A stretch of 64,000 nucleotides of DNA. It comes from Helopsaltes ochotensis (lineage: Eukaryota > Chordata > Aves > Passeriformes > Locustellidae). The notes under the pieces are model-generated. The model saw only the letters and a program-made list of their open reading frames with translations, was not told where the DNA came from and searched no databases. The stretch lies in assembly GCA_013400155.1 (NCBI GenBank), contig VXBM01000046.1:310001-374000 (forward strand), written 5' to 3'. Shown here in pieces: positions 1 to 13,761 of the stretch (its first letter is position 1; each line of letters starts with the position of its first letter). The translations under genes were made by a program, and so were the position numbers.

Positions 1-3000
1 GAAATGAGTTTAGGCAGATAAGAGTAGCCTGTCTCAGCTGACAGAGCAGGCAGGAGGATGGTGTGTGCAGGACGGCTGCAGTGCAACACAGACTTACGAC
101 CAGAACCAAACTCTCCATTTCAAACCCTGAGCACTTGTAACAAAACAAAAATAAAGCCCACCTCTGTGATCCTTGTTTGAGTATTGCTCAGGCTCATCAA
201 AAGATACAGGATTGAGTTTGAGTGACAAGTTTAGCCTCCTCTTAGGGCAAAGGTTTGAAATTCCTTTACCTAATGAGTAATTGTATCATACAGCGCCTGC
301 TGAGCTGCTAATGGCAAATGAGAGACATTTTGGGACAGAAGGAAGCTAGGAGTCCTTTCTAATTAAGTGTGCCCCTTTCTGAGTCTCTAGATAAATTCCA
401 CAATAGTTTTCAGTTCATGCTTGCATGATACACCTTTTTCTCCTTTGCCTGTTTTTCCTGTGTCCTCTGTCCACTGCTCTGCAGGCAGAAAATTCCTCTT
501 GAATTCCTTTTGTGTCTGGTCATTCCATAGATTAAATCAGAGCCCCTTGGTTTATTGTGAGGAATGCAACCCTCACTGCTATCAACATGTCTCTGGACCC
601 TTCCTATTACTATGTCCGATTTGAAGGTTCTTTTGGGTCCTTTGCTTTATCAAAAGTCCTGTTTTCTAAATCTTCTTGAACTATGATCAATGCATTTATG
701 CATCATCTGGTTTATTGCCAGTGTGCTGTTCAGGCCATGAAATACACAAAATGTCAAAAAATGTGCTCAGTTCTGCTCTGGAGGTATTCCCACTTGTCTC
801 ACACTTGAGCTGGATGTGTGCTAGGTCGTGCTGAGCCCAGGAGCCATGGAATGGCTGAGGTGCTCTGCAGGGAGCCTCGCCTCAGATTTGTGCTCTCTGG
901 AAGTGCCTCACCTCAGATTTGCACCCCATAACCTCTATGCCTCTTGGTGAATCACCCCAATTCCTCTTTGTGTCTTCATGAACAGGCTGTTCTGCCCCAT
1001 GATTTCTGTTCCCCTCACATCCCACATGCTTCCACCACTGCAATATGGATATCCCCTCCCGCATGTTTCTGTCCCTAAATCTTCTGGGCAGCAGAAGTTG
1101 TGGCTGGCTGGGACATGCCTGCATGCCAGCTGGCCAGCCTAATGTGCACGTGGGCATGGGTCGGATGGCCACTTCCAGACTGAACAAAGGCTGGGCTCTG
1201 TCTGCATTCCCAACAGGAACAGATGCTCCACTGGCTCTTGTTTTCCTATGTGGGCAAATGGTTCAATCAAATGTTTGGGAACTGAGCGACTTTGAGCCCT
1301 GTGTCTTTCTGCTAAATCTGATTGAAATGGGAGAATTGCAGGGCAAAGGTCTAAGAAAAGATGACACACTGGTCTTGAGAGTTGACACACAGATTCTTGC
1401 ACAAACAGGCTGCAAAAGTCACGTAGGAATCGTTTTCTTAAGAAATAAGGCTAACAGTATAACAGCCTGGGTGGAGAATGATACCGGGGAAGCTGGATTT
1501 GGCTTCCTGATTGTGAGACTCAGCCTGTGCATTCCCATAAATAATGTTGCTGACAGGCAGTTTTAAATTGCACAACAAATGGACCAGGGCAGGGCTACTC
1601 AATGGAGCAGAGCAAAACACATCCCCTGTTCTTTCCTGCTTTACTGCTCCTTGCTGCCTGCTGCCTCCTTCTCCCCCTTCCCTTACACAACCAAGTGTAA
1701 AGAAGAGATCTGCACTAGCAGGCTTCTTTCCTGAAGTGAAAATAAGTCCTGATGGTGGTTGTACCCGCAGAGCTCCTCATGTGAAATACAGCCCACTTGT
1801 GTGAGTGGATCTCAGGCAGCACTGTTGAGCCCCTCTCATCTACAGCCAGCTCAGGTGCTGGCCTGGTCTGGTTCTTGTGTGTGGTTTGGTGGTCTGGTGC
1901 ATGGACCTGAAATTTCACAAGGTGGTAGACAGTGTCTACTTGCAAATTCTGAAAAATAGATAATAAATTAGTGGAGGCACAAACCGTGTAAACAGGGAAG
2001 ACTAGAAAGGGAGGGAGTATGCTTGTGAAGCAAAGTTCATAGCACATGGGCTTATTGCAAAAACCTTAAGAGAAACTAGGAGAAATTTTCTTAGGCCTTT
2101 GTTATATTCCATCTTCCTGAAACCTCCTCCATTATGTGAATGAAGCTGGTTTTGCACTGGAATTTTGTCACTCTTCAGATATTCTAATTATCTGCCCTAA
2201 CAGGAGCCTGGTTTCCTAGTTCACTGTTTCTTTTTCCTCCCTTGAGACTATTTCTGGCATGCATTTCCACATCATTATGCAAACACTGAGCACAGAAAAT
2301 GTCTTTAATGTTTCAGCAAGACTGTACCTAGCTTATCAAGTGAATACAAATGTGTACATCTGTAAGAAAATCTACTGTCTTTTTCACTGACCTTTCTACC
2401 CTTCAGGATCGACTTGTAATGTCCATGAAAAAATTCTGTTTTCCTCTCCATTCTGTACTTGCTTACACGACACACCTGATGTCTGATATATTGCTGTCTG
2501 ATACATTTATCTGCTCTCCTCCATTTGGAGCCAAACTCTCACTGAATGTGATGGAAATAGAAAGAGAGGGAATGTGGTTCCTCACAGAGTTCATCACTAA
2601 GAGGTAAACATGAAAAACTGAAGTTATCTTGAAGTTAGATTTTAAGTATCAGGCAAATTTTGAAAAGACCAAGTAAAAGTTGTTGGGATATTGTGATCAG
2701 ACTTGGGGGATTTCAAGAACTATTTTTAATTAAGCTGAAAAATAGTGGCAATTCCTAGAACAACAAATGCAAGACTCCTGACTCTGAGGAGAAAATTAAA
2801 GAACGGTGGTATGGGTAGATAAGCAGAGGCCCTGAGGGATTTGCAAGGTGGCCACAAAATAAAGAGGCCAGGGATGGTCAAAGAGGACGCAGGAGAAGCA
2901 GGGCTGCTGTGGGGAGCAAAGGAACAGCATAGCAGGGACGAGCAGGGACAAAGGTCTCACCAGGGGTCCCTGGGAGGGTTGGCCCTGCCAAAACTTCTGC

Positions 3001-6000
3001 TGTGAAAGCTGTAGCAGAAGCAGCAGCGAGTCTGTGTGTCCTGAGCAGTGACCCAGGCTCCCAAGGGAGGCACCCAAGTCACTGTCATTTTCCCATGCAG
3101 ATGCTCTGCCCCAGGAGCTCTCCATTTGCTGTTTGCTGCTCTCCTTGGCACTGGAAAAGAGCTCTCCATGTCTGCTTTGCCTTTCCTCTCTGTTGGGTTG
3201 TGCTAAATCAAAAGCCAGCCCCTCAATGTGTGTGTAAAAAATGTCCAAACACCCATTTTTTAACTCCCAATTGGGTTTTGCAGCTTCTCTGCTGTCCCTG
3301 CCCTTCTTTACAAGTATGTGCTGAACTACTCTGTGTCCACAAAGACAAACATGCCAGTTTAGCAAAGGTAATTAAAATTTTATTGAAAACATACACCAGG
3401 AAGAACGTCTGCTTAAAATCTGCCTCCCTGCGCAAAAGTATAGGCTCTACCTTTTGTTTTCAGCTCAGGAATGAACAAACCACACAAGTAGGATTTACAA
3501 GGAATGCTTATTAACAAAAAGCAGCTTCAAAGAAGAACTGCAAGATGAACTGCAAGATGCAAAATTACTAGTGGTGACATGAAGCAGGTTGGAGCTGCAA
3601 ACCGACCGTCCTTTGGTGTTCAGTAATTTCACTCCTGGCAGCTGCTACAGTTACAGCTGATTCCCTGCCCTGCCCTGCCCAAGAGCTGTGCATACATACA
3701 CATTTGTCAAAGGAAAAAAAGAAGGATGGAAAATACTTTGTTCTTAATGGAAAAATATCCATCTCACAAGGTTTAAAATGGAGAGGTGTTTTTTCCATTT
3801 CACAAAATGGAAACCCTTTAAAACGTGGATACGTGTAAAACAGATTCCCCAAAAAAACTTGGAAGAACAAATTAGCTGGTTCTGTGGCATCTCACCAGGC
3901 TGTGGAATTTATGCAAACCACATTCCTTGGATTCTAAAACACTGGCCATCCCGCTGCTCTTTCAAATAATGTTGATTTTGCTGACTAGTCTCTCTGAGAG
4001 CCAGCACAGTTGTCTAATTGTAAGTAAATAATCTCGGAACAAATCCATGTTTGACATACTGTCATACTAGCATTTACTGTTTTGCAAAAGGGATTTACTT
4101 CAAGGATATTGAAAAATTCCATTGGTGTTTAAGGGGAGTAGCAACTGTGACCCCCTATAAATTAAAATGCTTGACCCTGCTATACGATATAGAAGATCCA
4201 AAGTATTTCACCAGTTCAGGTCAGTGAAGGCAGAAAACAAGCCGTGCTTCTGAAGGTGTGGTATTATGTTCACACAAACATCCACAAGGACCATGAAGAT
4301 TTACAAGGGTGAGATATTTAAAGCTCAGGCTCTTAGGCTCACGTGCAGCCCCCCATACCTTCTTTATGTATAAAGTTGATTATAAAGGTCTACCCTTACA
4401 GATCATGTTGCTAGGAAAGAACATGCTGGCCACATTCAGAGCTGCTGTAAAGTGCTTAAGAGGGATACTGGTGCCACTGTGATGTCGAAGTTCAAGAGCT
4501 TCATGAGCCCTGCTCACCACCTACAACCTGAGGCTGCAAAATCCTAGCATCTTCTATATTCAAGGGAACACGAAGCCATGAAACCTAGTCTAAAAGCCTG
4601 GAATGGTCAGCCTGAGTGTGGCCCACCATTGGTCTTCTGAGACCCTTTCAGGGGCAGGCTGGGATAACACAGGGACTCGAGCACCAACTGCCCCGCTGCT
4701 CTTGGATCTAATGAAAGAGCTGTGGTGGTAACACTAACACAAGTGCCTGTAGAAAAGGGTTTTCTGAGATGTCACAACTGTCCTTCTCTGGCCACACAAA
4801 CCAGGACCTAGCAACCTGGCATACGAGCAAGCTCTGAAGAGTTCCTCACGGTTTTGGATGATGACACCACAGCAGCAACATGGGCACAGCAGACTGCATG
4901 GTCTGTGGTGCCTGGGAGCTCAACCCTGCAGACCTCTGAGCCTTACCCAGGAGGTATCAACATCCAGGACAAGGCAGACGATGAGGAGAATCTGAAGCAC
5001 AGGATCACCCCCAGGAATTACATACCCACACCCGTATATATTGAATAATGTGACCAGAAATGGGAAGTATGCTGGACTGAATTTCCATCTTTCATTCTTT
5101 GATTGAACATAAGAAGCTACATGGTGTGTTGAGGGGTTTTCCACCACCAGTATGAAGATACAGATCTATACCTCCTTTTGTGGAATTCTTTAAGAGCTGA
5201 TATTTATGATGTCATCATTGTAGTTGCTGTTTTCATTTGCATCAGCACTGCTTACTGTAGCTCTTGTTTAATATAGCCAAGGAAAGAATGCATCCTTTTG
5301 TAGCACAGCCACTGTAATATCACAGTCACTGTATAACCTGCTTGAAAAGGGGTGCAGAGCTCATTACAAGTTCCACCGATTTCAGAGCTACCCCAGCATG
5401 ATGCCCCATTAAATCCATGAGCCTTATTGAGGCCCAAACCAAATTCTGAGCATGATGCAGAATTCCCAAAGAGGTGTGTTTTGGCTTGTTAGATGTAGGC
5501 TGATGTTTGAGGGTTTTTAAGAACACTTTCCAGCTTCTCCCAGTCTGTCACAGTGCTGAATTCAATGTGCCTTGTACCATTAAGTGTTATAAGACAAAAA
5601 GGTGACAGATCAAAAACAATCAGGGTTTTGTATCATATTTTTACATGACTGAATACTTTTTCTTTTTAATGTGTATTTGGTGTACATAGGGTGGAGAGTT
5701 TTAGCCTGTGACATACTTTAGTTCTAACCCCTTTAATATTCCCATTATAATGAAGAGACAAAACTGGCTTATTGTGAAGAAATTTAATAGAAATATTCAT
5801 AAGAAACAACAAAAATGTTCTCTGACTAATGAAAGCATTCAAATTAACTATCCAGATGTCTAAAAGGTCCTGCTAAAAACACATTTGTATTTGTCTGAAA
5901 AGTTAAACTGTTGAAATACAGTCAGTGTGATGGAAGTGTACAAAGTTTAAATTCTTGGCTCCTACAGGGAAAACTGTCTCTTTGGATTTGTGTGCATCTG

Positions 6001-7706
6001 TTTCTATCTGAAACTAAAATCCAAAGAAACAGGAGCTGGAACAGTTTTTGGAGTTGACTCAAGTGGTGTATGAGAATTCAGGTCAGTTTTCTTACTGGAT
6101 CAGTACCAATTTCACTATTTTCAGTCAAAGAAGTTATGATGCTTGTTCTTAAAATGTTCTTGAATGGGACTGCATAAAAAACTCCAGCATGTCAAGCCAG
6201 TTCTTCTGGACTTGTGTGCTGCTCATGGAGAGATCACTCATAAATTCTGCTAACAAATTTGCCCTTTGTGACCTCATGCTGTGAAGTTACCTCAGTAATT
6301 AAAAGAGTTCCTATATCAAATAACAAAGCCCCTTTTTTGACAGTGGAATGTGTAATGTTTGTAGATTTTCCTCTCCAGTAAGCTGTCAACATTTTCAAAG
6401 GAAAACAGGAAGATGTCTAGTGGGGAGATCACAAGGTAGGGAGCCAGGAGGTCTAGGTTTATTCCTGGCCTTGCCACCATCACATTACATGATGCACAGC
6501 TTCTCTCTACTTCATTTTCATTATTCCCACACAACAGCACAGTTCCTGATGGACTCTGGGCTGTGCTCTGGGTGTTGGGGACCATTGGGAAAGCACTGGT
6601 AGCAGAAGATGTTCACAGTCCTCCAGAACTCCTGGGCACGTACAGCAGCGTGAATTTTCAGAAAACATGGATGGCCTCTGAAAAAAACTGTATATTTTTT
6701 TGCCTCTCTGAAAAGTTCAGCAGCTTTGCAGAGAACATTAACTGCTTTCCCATGAATACATGTACTAGCCACGAAGGTGCCATTATAATAGTTGTCATTT
6801 AATCCAATGTTTGTTTTAAGCAATAAATTTTCAGCAACAATCGAATAATATTTCCCTGGGATCCCAAATGACTTCTTTTTTTTTTTTTCTTCTTTTTGAG
6901 GCTGAATTAACAGTTATGTAATATAAGGAGGGTGGGTTTTTTTGCTTTTGCTTCATAAATGATTTTTTGTTAGGCACAGTGGAAAAAAGAATACCATATA
7001 ACAATTCAAAATGAAGCCATCTGGCTTTCTGTCCATCTAACAGTGTTAACAAATATCCCACATCTAAAAGAAACATCAAGCACTATTTCTGTGCCACGTT
7101 CATTTACTTCACTTTGAAGGAGCATAACAAACATGCATTTATTAAATGAAGTGGATTCATCTTCCTTTTTCTTTCCCGTGGCATTTCATTACTTCTTTGC
7201 CTCTGTTTCAGTGATCTTGCCACCACTGTGGTACACCTTAAAAAGTCAGAAAAAAATTCTCAAAGCCATGATCTTGCTGTTCCACTTGGTGTAGGCTCCT
7301 ACCTTGCAGCCCAGCAGAAGGCAGGTTGTCCAGATGTGACTGCAGATAAACCACTCCACATGAAGAGAAAATAGAAGGCAACTGCAGTTATCACCAGGAT
7401 GCAGCCCTTAAGTCATTTCAGTGTAACTCATTGGCTTGTCCCATACCCTAATGGGTTTATGCTTCCAGCGTGTGAGTGCACTGAATGATGCAAGATAAAT
7501 ATGAAAAATGAAAATATTAAAAATTTCTCCCTGCCTGCCAGCATTTTGGTATTGCTTGTGGGAAGAAAAAGAAAAGAGCATAAGAGATTTCAAGCTTAGA
7601 TTCATGCTACTAGGAAAGTCTTACAATTAGTCTACACCCAGTCTTCCTTAATGTGTGGTCTCCAAGACATCAGAAGGGAAACTGTGAAATGATTGCGAAA
7701 AAAATT

Positions 7707-7710
<4 letters not shown>
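1..7710. other. Gene-poor AT-rich stretch, no gene recognised
   Basis: I see no gene, RNA gene or recognisable transposon in this stretch. The longest open frames are 173 codons at 1045-1566 on the + strand and 189 codons at 2796-3365 on the - strand. Both lie in somewhat GC-richer islands, have low-complexity composition, show no domain or motif I recognise, and overlap other open frames, so I treat them as chance. The part around 4250-5500 has short stretches that could be decayed coding sequence, but stops and frame changes are frequent and I could not assign a family. Homopolymer runs such as the T run near 6876-6888 are ordinary. Confidence 0.55.

Positions 7711-7738
<28 letters not shown>
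7711..7738. repeat. (CA)14 microsatellite
   Basis: An uninterrupted run of 14 CA dinucleotides follows an A-rich stretch. It is a common vertebrate microsatellite and probably length polymorphic. A short open frame read through it gives only Thr-His repeats and is not a gene. Confidence 0.95.
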
Positions 7739-7741
<3 letters not shown>

Positions 7742-8422
7742 TCCCGCAGACGCAAACATGCAAGCAGGCAAAGCAGGAGAAAATAAAACTAAAAATATGA
7801 AACTAAATAAAAATCCTGTATGGAGTCTAGCCTTAGTATTTGACCATAGTGAAAACTATCTTGGCAAGGTGATCCTTGGATTTCATTTCCCCCCCCAGCC
7901 CATTAGGTCGTGCTTCAGTAAGGAGGAGCGACAACACTGGCAAACACCTTTAGTGAAGACACAAATTTCACTGATGAATGGAGTTTGTGTTCACACAGAA
8001 AAAGGACTTCACAGAAAAATGTCACAAATAGACACAGAGTTTGTATGGACAAGCCTGTCAGTTTGGGGGTGCTTATTTTAATGCTGCTTTCTGTAAAGCC
8101 GAAGGCCAACACAATTACTCTGACCCTTCCACCACAAGGAGGTAGGACAGATTTGACGAAATAGCTCTGCTTGGAAGTGAAGATGGGCATCTCTGTAGCT
8201 GCAACTTGTTTTGGTTAGGAGGGAATTGCATCTCTCTTGGATTCTCCTCCAGAAGCTGGTACCTGTCTGGTATATTATACAATGAACTGTCCCTCTTGGG
8301 TGCACAGAAGAGATGGGCAATGGCCAAGGACTTGCGCTGCTGCAGATCCCTTCATCCCTCCTCTCCCACCACTGAAGGAAACTGCAGGTGCCAGAAGAAA
8401 GTTCAAAAGAGCTCCTGGAGGA

Positions 8423-8878
8423 CAGCTCTGTTGATCTCTGCACCTCTTCAGGCCCAGGGCATGCGCAGCTGTAGGATTACACTTTTTTATGACCCAGAGA
8501 TGGGGCGACTGAGAGGCATTATAAAAACTTTTATTCCATTTTTAGTCTCATGTGAAGGGTGAGACAGTACAGATGTTACAATGCATGCTATCAAAATCAG
8601 AAGCTAAACTATTTCCTAATGACAATACATTATAAGAGTTTCTTGGCCTATCAGATTTTGCCACACAATGCTGTTAATGCCTTAAAGTCAATCATCTAAA
8701 ATTACCCCTCGTGGGTCTTACTACAATGCATCTTTCATCGTTCTGTTTCTCTAAAGTATCTAGTCTTATTTGCAAGGCCATCATTTGAAACTTGTTTCCA
8801 GTTCCATTTGTCTCTCAACACCTGCAGGGCAGCTGTTTTGATCTCTACACCTCTTCAGGCCTAGGACATGCACAGCTG
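8423..8878. mobile_element. Unclassified LTR-like segment bounded by 49-bp direct repeats
   Basis: Two 49-bp copies of the same sequence, at 8423-8471 and 8830-8878, lie in direct orientation about 360 bp apart and differ at about 6 positions. The DNA between them has a TATAAAA motif on the + strand (8520-8526) and an AATAAA motif on the - strand (8530-8535). This arrangement fits a decayed small retroelement or LTR fragment, and I have a weak impression of similarity to avian ERV LTRs. It could equally be an old local duplication. No primer-binding site, polypurine tract, coding frame or target-site duplication is visible. The direct repeats are certain; the mobile-element class is inference. 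Confidence 0.35.
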
Positions 8879-11800
8879 AGTAAAAAAATCCATAGTATGG
8901 CCAAGCTTTAAGTGAGATAAATAAATAAATTAGTTAATTAAATGTTGATATAATGAACTCCTAATTTGTATATAGCACCCGCAAAATATCATTTGAGCCT
9001 CTCAAAAGATGAGAACAGTTTGGCATATTCATTAGAAATTGCATTATGCTGTTCCTGTTTTTTAAAAAAAAGAAGTCCAAGGAGCCCCTTACCTTCCAAG
9101 AGAGGAGCTGGGGCAGGCACCAGAAGTGGTGGGACTCCAACAGATGTGAATGGGCTCTGTACCAGGGTATGGGCTCTTTTCCTGGAAATACTGATGTTTG
9201 CATGCACACACATGCTCAGCTAATGCAACTCTGCTGATACTATCAACAGATTTTCTTCTTTTTCATGTCCATGTGTGCTTTTGACTCATTTATTCCAAAA
9301 CTGTGCAGCTAAGTCTGCCCAGCTATCTAAAATTAAAGATCTTAGCTCACTTTTCCGTTTTTTCCTTTGTTTTTTTAATGTGGTTTCATTACAATCTGTC
9401 CTCCTTTCTGCTGTTGTGACTGAAAAAAGCTCATTTAGGTGTCCTAAGATAGGATAGAAGAGTTCAGAAATCCTTTGTGGTATCATCTTCATGTAGGAGA
9501 ACGTGTCTGAGAGAGCATTTAAACCCTCTGTGTCCATGCTGAAGACTTTCTCTTTTTCCTAGTGACACAAGTGTTTTCTTTGCCATTAGCTCACCATGTG
9601 GGAATCGGTGTTTTAACATGCATAACAGTGCAGCAGAAGTTTAGAATACTCTACAAAGCTTAATGACAAAAATATGTGTAGAATCAAATAAATAAAAATC
9701 TTTTGGACTGGGTTCTGTGGGTGGAAGGTTGTTCTTATATTTCATTTTAAAGCCTTCATTCATTCCTGCAATAGAATGCTATCTGTTTTGGTTTTAATTT
9801 GGTCAACTGCGCAGTTTTTCACATGCAACTGTGTATGGAAAGCAAAAGCTCCACTTACCATTAGACAACAGATTTAAAATAACTCTTTACTGTCTTGTTT
9901 CTTTATCCAGTATCTTTTTTGAAAGTATGTGATGTTTACAGTTTGAAAAAAAGTAATGCTTTTTACTCATCTTAGAGGGCTTAGCACCAGGGGCCTCATC
10001 AAATGGGTGTCTCTTAACCAAAAAGCCAAGCATTTAGCTCAAAGAGATGATTCTTTTTAGCATAAACTCACAAAAATATGTCTTGTTGAGACGTCTCAAT
10101 ATGATGTAATATAAAAAAATATATATAAACATAGGAATTATTCAGAGAGGTTTTGCAATCTTGACAAATAACCTATTAAAAGATGGATCTTTTCCCTGAG
10201 AGGGAAAGTTATTCTTAGCATCAGAACAGAGCCACTTTCAAAGTAAAGCAAGTGAAAGGGGGTTTTATTTGTTCACAAGTAGTTCAATTTTGTATAGACC
10301 TTGAAAAAATTGCAAACAAAAAAAGTCTGTTGAATTTTGCATCAACATGCAGAAAACTGCAGTAAAAACCTTAGGAGTGTTACAAGTGGAGTAGGAATGG
10401 AAAAGTCAGGGTGGGCAACCACCCAAAGGAGCAGTAGGGGAAGGTTTACAAGTGCAATGTCTGCTGACAATACCTGGATTAGTGGCACATGAAGAACCCA
10501 GATGGAATATCTGGATTGGTGGGACATGAAGACCCCAAATGTTCAGCTTCCCAGGACACCCAGACTGGGAGACACGGAGGTGGGCCAGGCTGGTATGAAA
10601 GAGACACACACAAACCCACATCACTGTCACCATTCTAAGAAGAAACCAGGACATGTGGGGAGGACTTCATCGGTGGCATCCCTTGTTCTGCCTGTCAAGG
10701 AGTCCCAGGCAGACTACCTGGGTACTCATATCTGGATGCCTGAATGCATTGATTTGGATATATACTGCTCCTGGTGCTTGTCAGCATCAGCATTATGGGC
10801 ACAAGAGTGTGAGTGAAAATTACTCCATTTTACCAATAAAATCACCTTCCCCTCTCCAAAGTGATCTTTGATAGATCACCGGTAGTGTTGCATACAGATG
10901 TATGGGGAATTCTGGCTTCCAAAGGACTTTGTGTGTTGCTATGAATCAGCGATTGCTCTGCCTCCTGCTTGCAGCGAGCACAGGCAGATTCCAGCACAAT
11001 TTGCCTCTAATAGCATAAAATAGGAGTTACACATCCAAACCCATCAGATGTTTGTTTAACTGGATTGGATTTGCAGGGCTTTCCTTTCTGCCAATAAAAT
11101 AATAATAAAAAAAGGTAATCTGCTCAACATGCAGCGAAATCCTGACTCCGCTGAAGCCAGTGGCACATTTCCCATTGATTTCAGGAAGGCCAAGTTTTCA
11201 GCAATGGCTGCTGGTCCTCCAAGCTGTTGAATGTGAAAGTTGAAGGGAAAGGACATTTGTAAAGCTACCTCCTTACCAGGCTCTCTAGAATTAGCAACAT
11301 CAGAAAGAGCAAAAGCAGTAAGACTACTCTAAAAAGAGCAAGTTAAATGATCACTTGAAATTCAAGCAGATATTTAATAGCTTTTAAAGAACTAAACAAC
11401 ACCCACTCCTGTACGAGACAAAAAGTAAATAGTGTCTTTCCCATTGAGGTTAATGGCAGCTCAGTCCATCCCTCAGGAAACAAACAGCAATATCTACATC
11501 TATGTCTGCACATGTCCTTAAAATGTGTTAATTTCCTTCCTATGGAGGTTTTATTAAACTGCCATCCTGTCTTAGAACAGTACCTAAAACTTAGGCTGAC
11601 TTTTTCATCAAAATATTTGCCAATGCAGTAGTGCTCTTTTCATCAAAATTTGAAACATTTTAAACTATGTTACAAATCAACTCCACCCCCAAAGTCTTTC
11701 AGCACAAATGTTTCAAGAAAAGCACTGTTTCAAGAAAATAGATTTCAGCATACATTATGAAACTTCATCTCAGCATTCTGAAATTATGTTTCTATTTGTC

Positions 11801-12983
11801 TTGTATTAATTTTAAAATACATTTTATAACTTATGGCAATTTATACAATACTGCAGTTAGCAGATGATAACATAGCACAATGCAATAAAAACTATCATCA
11901 CAACTGAAATATTTTATTCCCTTACTGGGTTTTACTATGTTTTAAAATCATTACTGTGTGCTGTTTTCTATCACTGAATGAAACCTCTTTCCTTGATCAC
12001 AGTGTCTCTTGTTTTTTGCAAGGATCTGGTATGTCACTCCCATCCAAGTATTTCCTGTTTGTTTTGGAACTGAAGATTCTGATAAATTCTTTCAACACAA
12101 CAGAAATTGGAAACAGCTACATTGAGAAGATAAAATGCTTTAATGTGTAATAAACAGAAGCCAGACTTAACGATTATTTAAAGTAATATAATAAAATATA
12201 GCTGCTCTGAAGTCATAAACTGATTTCAAAGCAATGAAAGTGGCATAAAGTAATATCAAAATGTAAAACCATAAAATTATAAATACAGCAAACATTTAAA
12301 AATTTTTAATCCAGAATTTAAAACTCCAACCCATAACTCACTGTCTTCTAAGTAGATATGCAATTTCTCCTTTAATTCAGAATAAAAACAAATTTTCAAC
12401 AGCAAAATTTCCTGAACACATACATTCCATGTTTTGATCAGGACTTATATTAGACAAACAAGTTAAAAGAAAATTCCTCTTTCCAAAAAGTGCCACATGT
12501 TATAGAACAGCATAAATCCAAGCAAGCATTTAATCAAAACTTTTTAAATTCAGAGTGCTATTAATAAACCATGAAGGAGTTCAGTCCTTGTTCCAATATC
12601 AATTCATATATCATTGTCATGTACAGTGTAATATTATATATAGATTTCTTATTAAACAAAAATGCTGCCCATGCATAATCAGGAAGCACAAGTCCAAGTA
12701 AAGCTGTGTAATTACATACAAACAATTTCATCTCACCCTTGCCAAGAAAAAATACCAACAAAAGTGTTGTCTGCATGACCAAATAATTCCTGCAGGAGGC
12801 TGAGAGCATCAGACCATGCATGAGACTCTTCACCTGCGATGTTCAGTAATACAGAGGTCTGCAACTAAATGATCATACCTGAATATATCATTTGTAACAG
12901 TGTTTTGCCTGACCAGAATGAACTTGCCATAAAAATAGCAACAGAGACTTTAATGTATAATTTAGAATTCACTTTTATAAAGA
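8879..12983. other. AT-rich stretch, no gene recognised
   Basis: No coding region or transposon is recognised. The stretch holds a short (AAAT)n run near 8917-8930, AT-rich low-complexity patches around 10100-10130 and 11700-12550, and one 37-bp tandem duplication listed separately. Open frames are all below about 105 codons and show no domain. Confidence 0.5.
10472..10545. repeat. Two-copy 37-bp tandem duplication
   Basis: Two adjacent 37-bp units (10472-10508 and 10509-10545) share the core CTGGATT-N-GTGG-N-ACATGAAGA-N-CCC and then diverge in the last third. It is probably a small old minisatellite or slippage duplication. No further copies are visible on either side. Confidence 0.75.
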
Positions 12984-13110
12984 AACATTTAGGCTGGAAA
13001 AGATGTCCAAGATCATTGAGTCCAGCACTGCCAAGTCCACCACTAACCCATGTCCCCAAGACATCTTTTAAATACCTTCAGGGATGGTGATTCCACCCAT
13101 TCCCTGGGTT
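12984..13110 (-). mobile_element. CR1 LINE 3' fragment
   Basis: Read on the minus strand, this is a short piece of a CR1 3' region. The GGTTGGA-like segment, the 'catcgagtccag' segment and the 'cttttaaatacctccagggatgg' type block (here with changes) occur in the expected order. On the + strand it begins near 12984 at the element's 3' side and stops abruptly near 13110, where CR1 similarity ends. The usual ATTCTGTG tail is lost. It is too short to hold ORF2 and is a dead 5'-truncated copy, as is typical of CR1 in birds. Confidence 0.7.
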
Positions 13111-13761
13111 TAAAATGTCACAAAATAATCCACTCAATAGGGCTCCCCTGGACACATACAGGTTATGAACTTAAAGCTTTCTTGTTCATTCTTTGCATTT
13201 ATTACTTGCAGTCTTATTGTTTTGGTAAAAGCAATGCATTACAAGAACTGCCACCACCCTGAAAAAAGCTTCCAGTGGTATAAAATGCCTACTTAGTTAG
13301 CAGAGCAGATTATGTCCCAAGGTTTCATTCTTCACATTTCAACCCCACCATATAAGAAATCCATTTCAAGATTTCTTCTCTGGTGACCAGATGCCCACAT
13401 TGTTACAGCAGTGGATGAATTCATCTCCCATACTATCACCTTCTACAGCAACTGTTTTTCTGGGCAACTACCAAAATCAGCAAAAAAGCTCCAAAGTGCA
13501 GCAAATGAAGGGCTCACAGAAGCACTCTGCTTCTAACTGGATGGAAGAATTTTGATTGTGGCCATGCCATTTAACACAGGACTATGTATTGTGCCTCCTA
13601 TCAGTGTGAAAGACTTTCATATTTCACGGATTCAAAGTTGAATTGGGACTGGAATACATTTTGAAGAGACATAATGAGGATTATAGACTCTGTATTTTCC
13701 CAAATAACTTATGTAAAAGTCATGTTTGTGATTTAGCTTAGCCCCAGTAATTCATCACAGG
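13111..13761. other. Spacer between two CR1 fragments, nothing recognised
   Basis: This is single-copy-looking AT-rich DNA. I see no coding frame, RNA gene or repeat that I can name. Confidence 0.5.

Noticed and set aside
1045..1566. 173-codon open frame on the plus strand
   Set aside because: It has no domain or homology that I can recognise and overlaps antisense frames; its length is within chance for a 64-kb window.
2796..3365. 189-codon open frame on the minus strand
   Set aside because: It is the longest frame outside repeats, but it has no recognisable domain and no splice or promoter context, and overlapping open frames on both strands point to a GC-richer stretch with few stops.
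4250..5500. Possible decayed coding sequence, including the 64-codon frame at 4854-5048
   Set aside because: Some translated pieces look protein-like, but there are many stops, no splice sites fit, and no family could be named, so a pseudogene call would be a guess.
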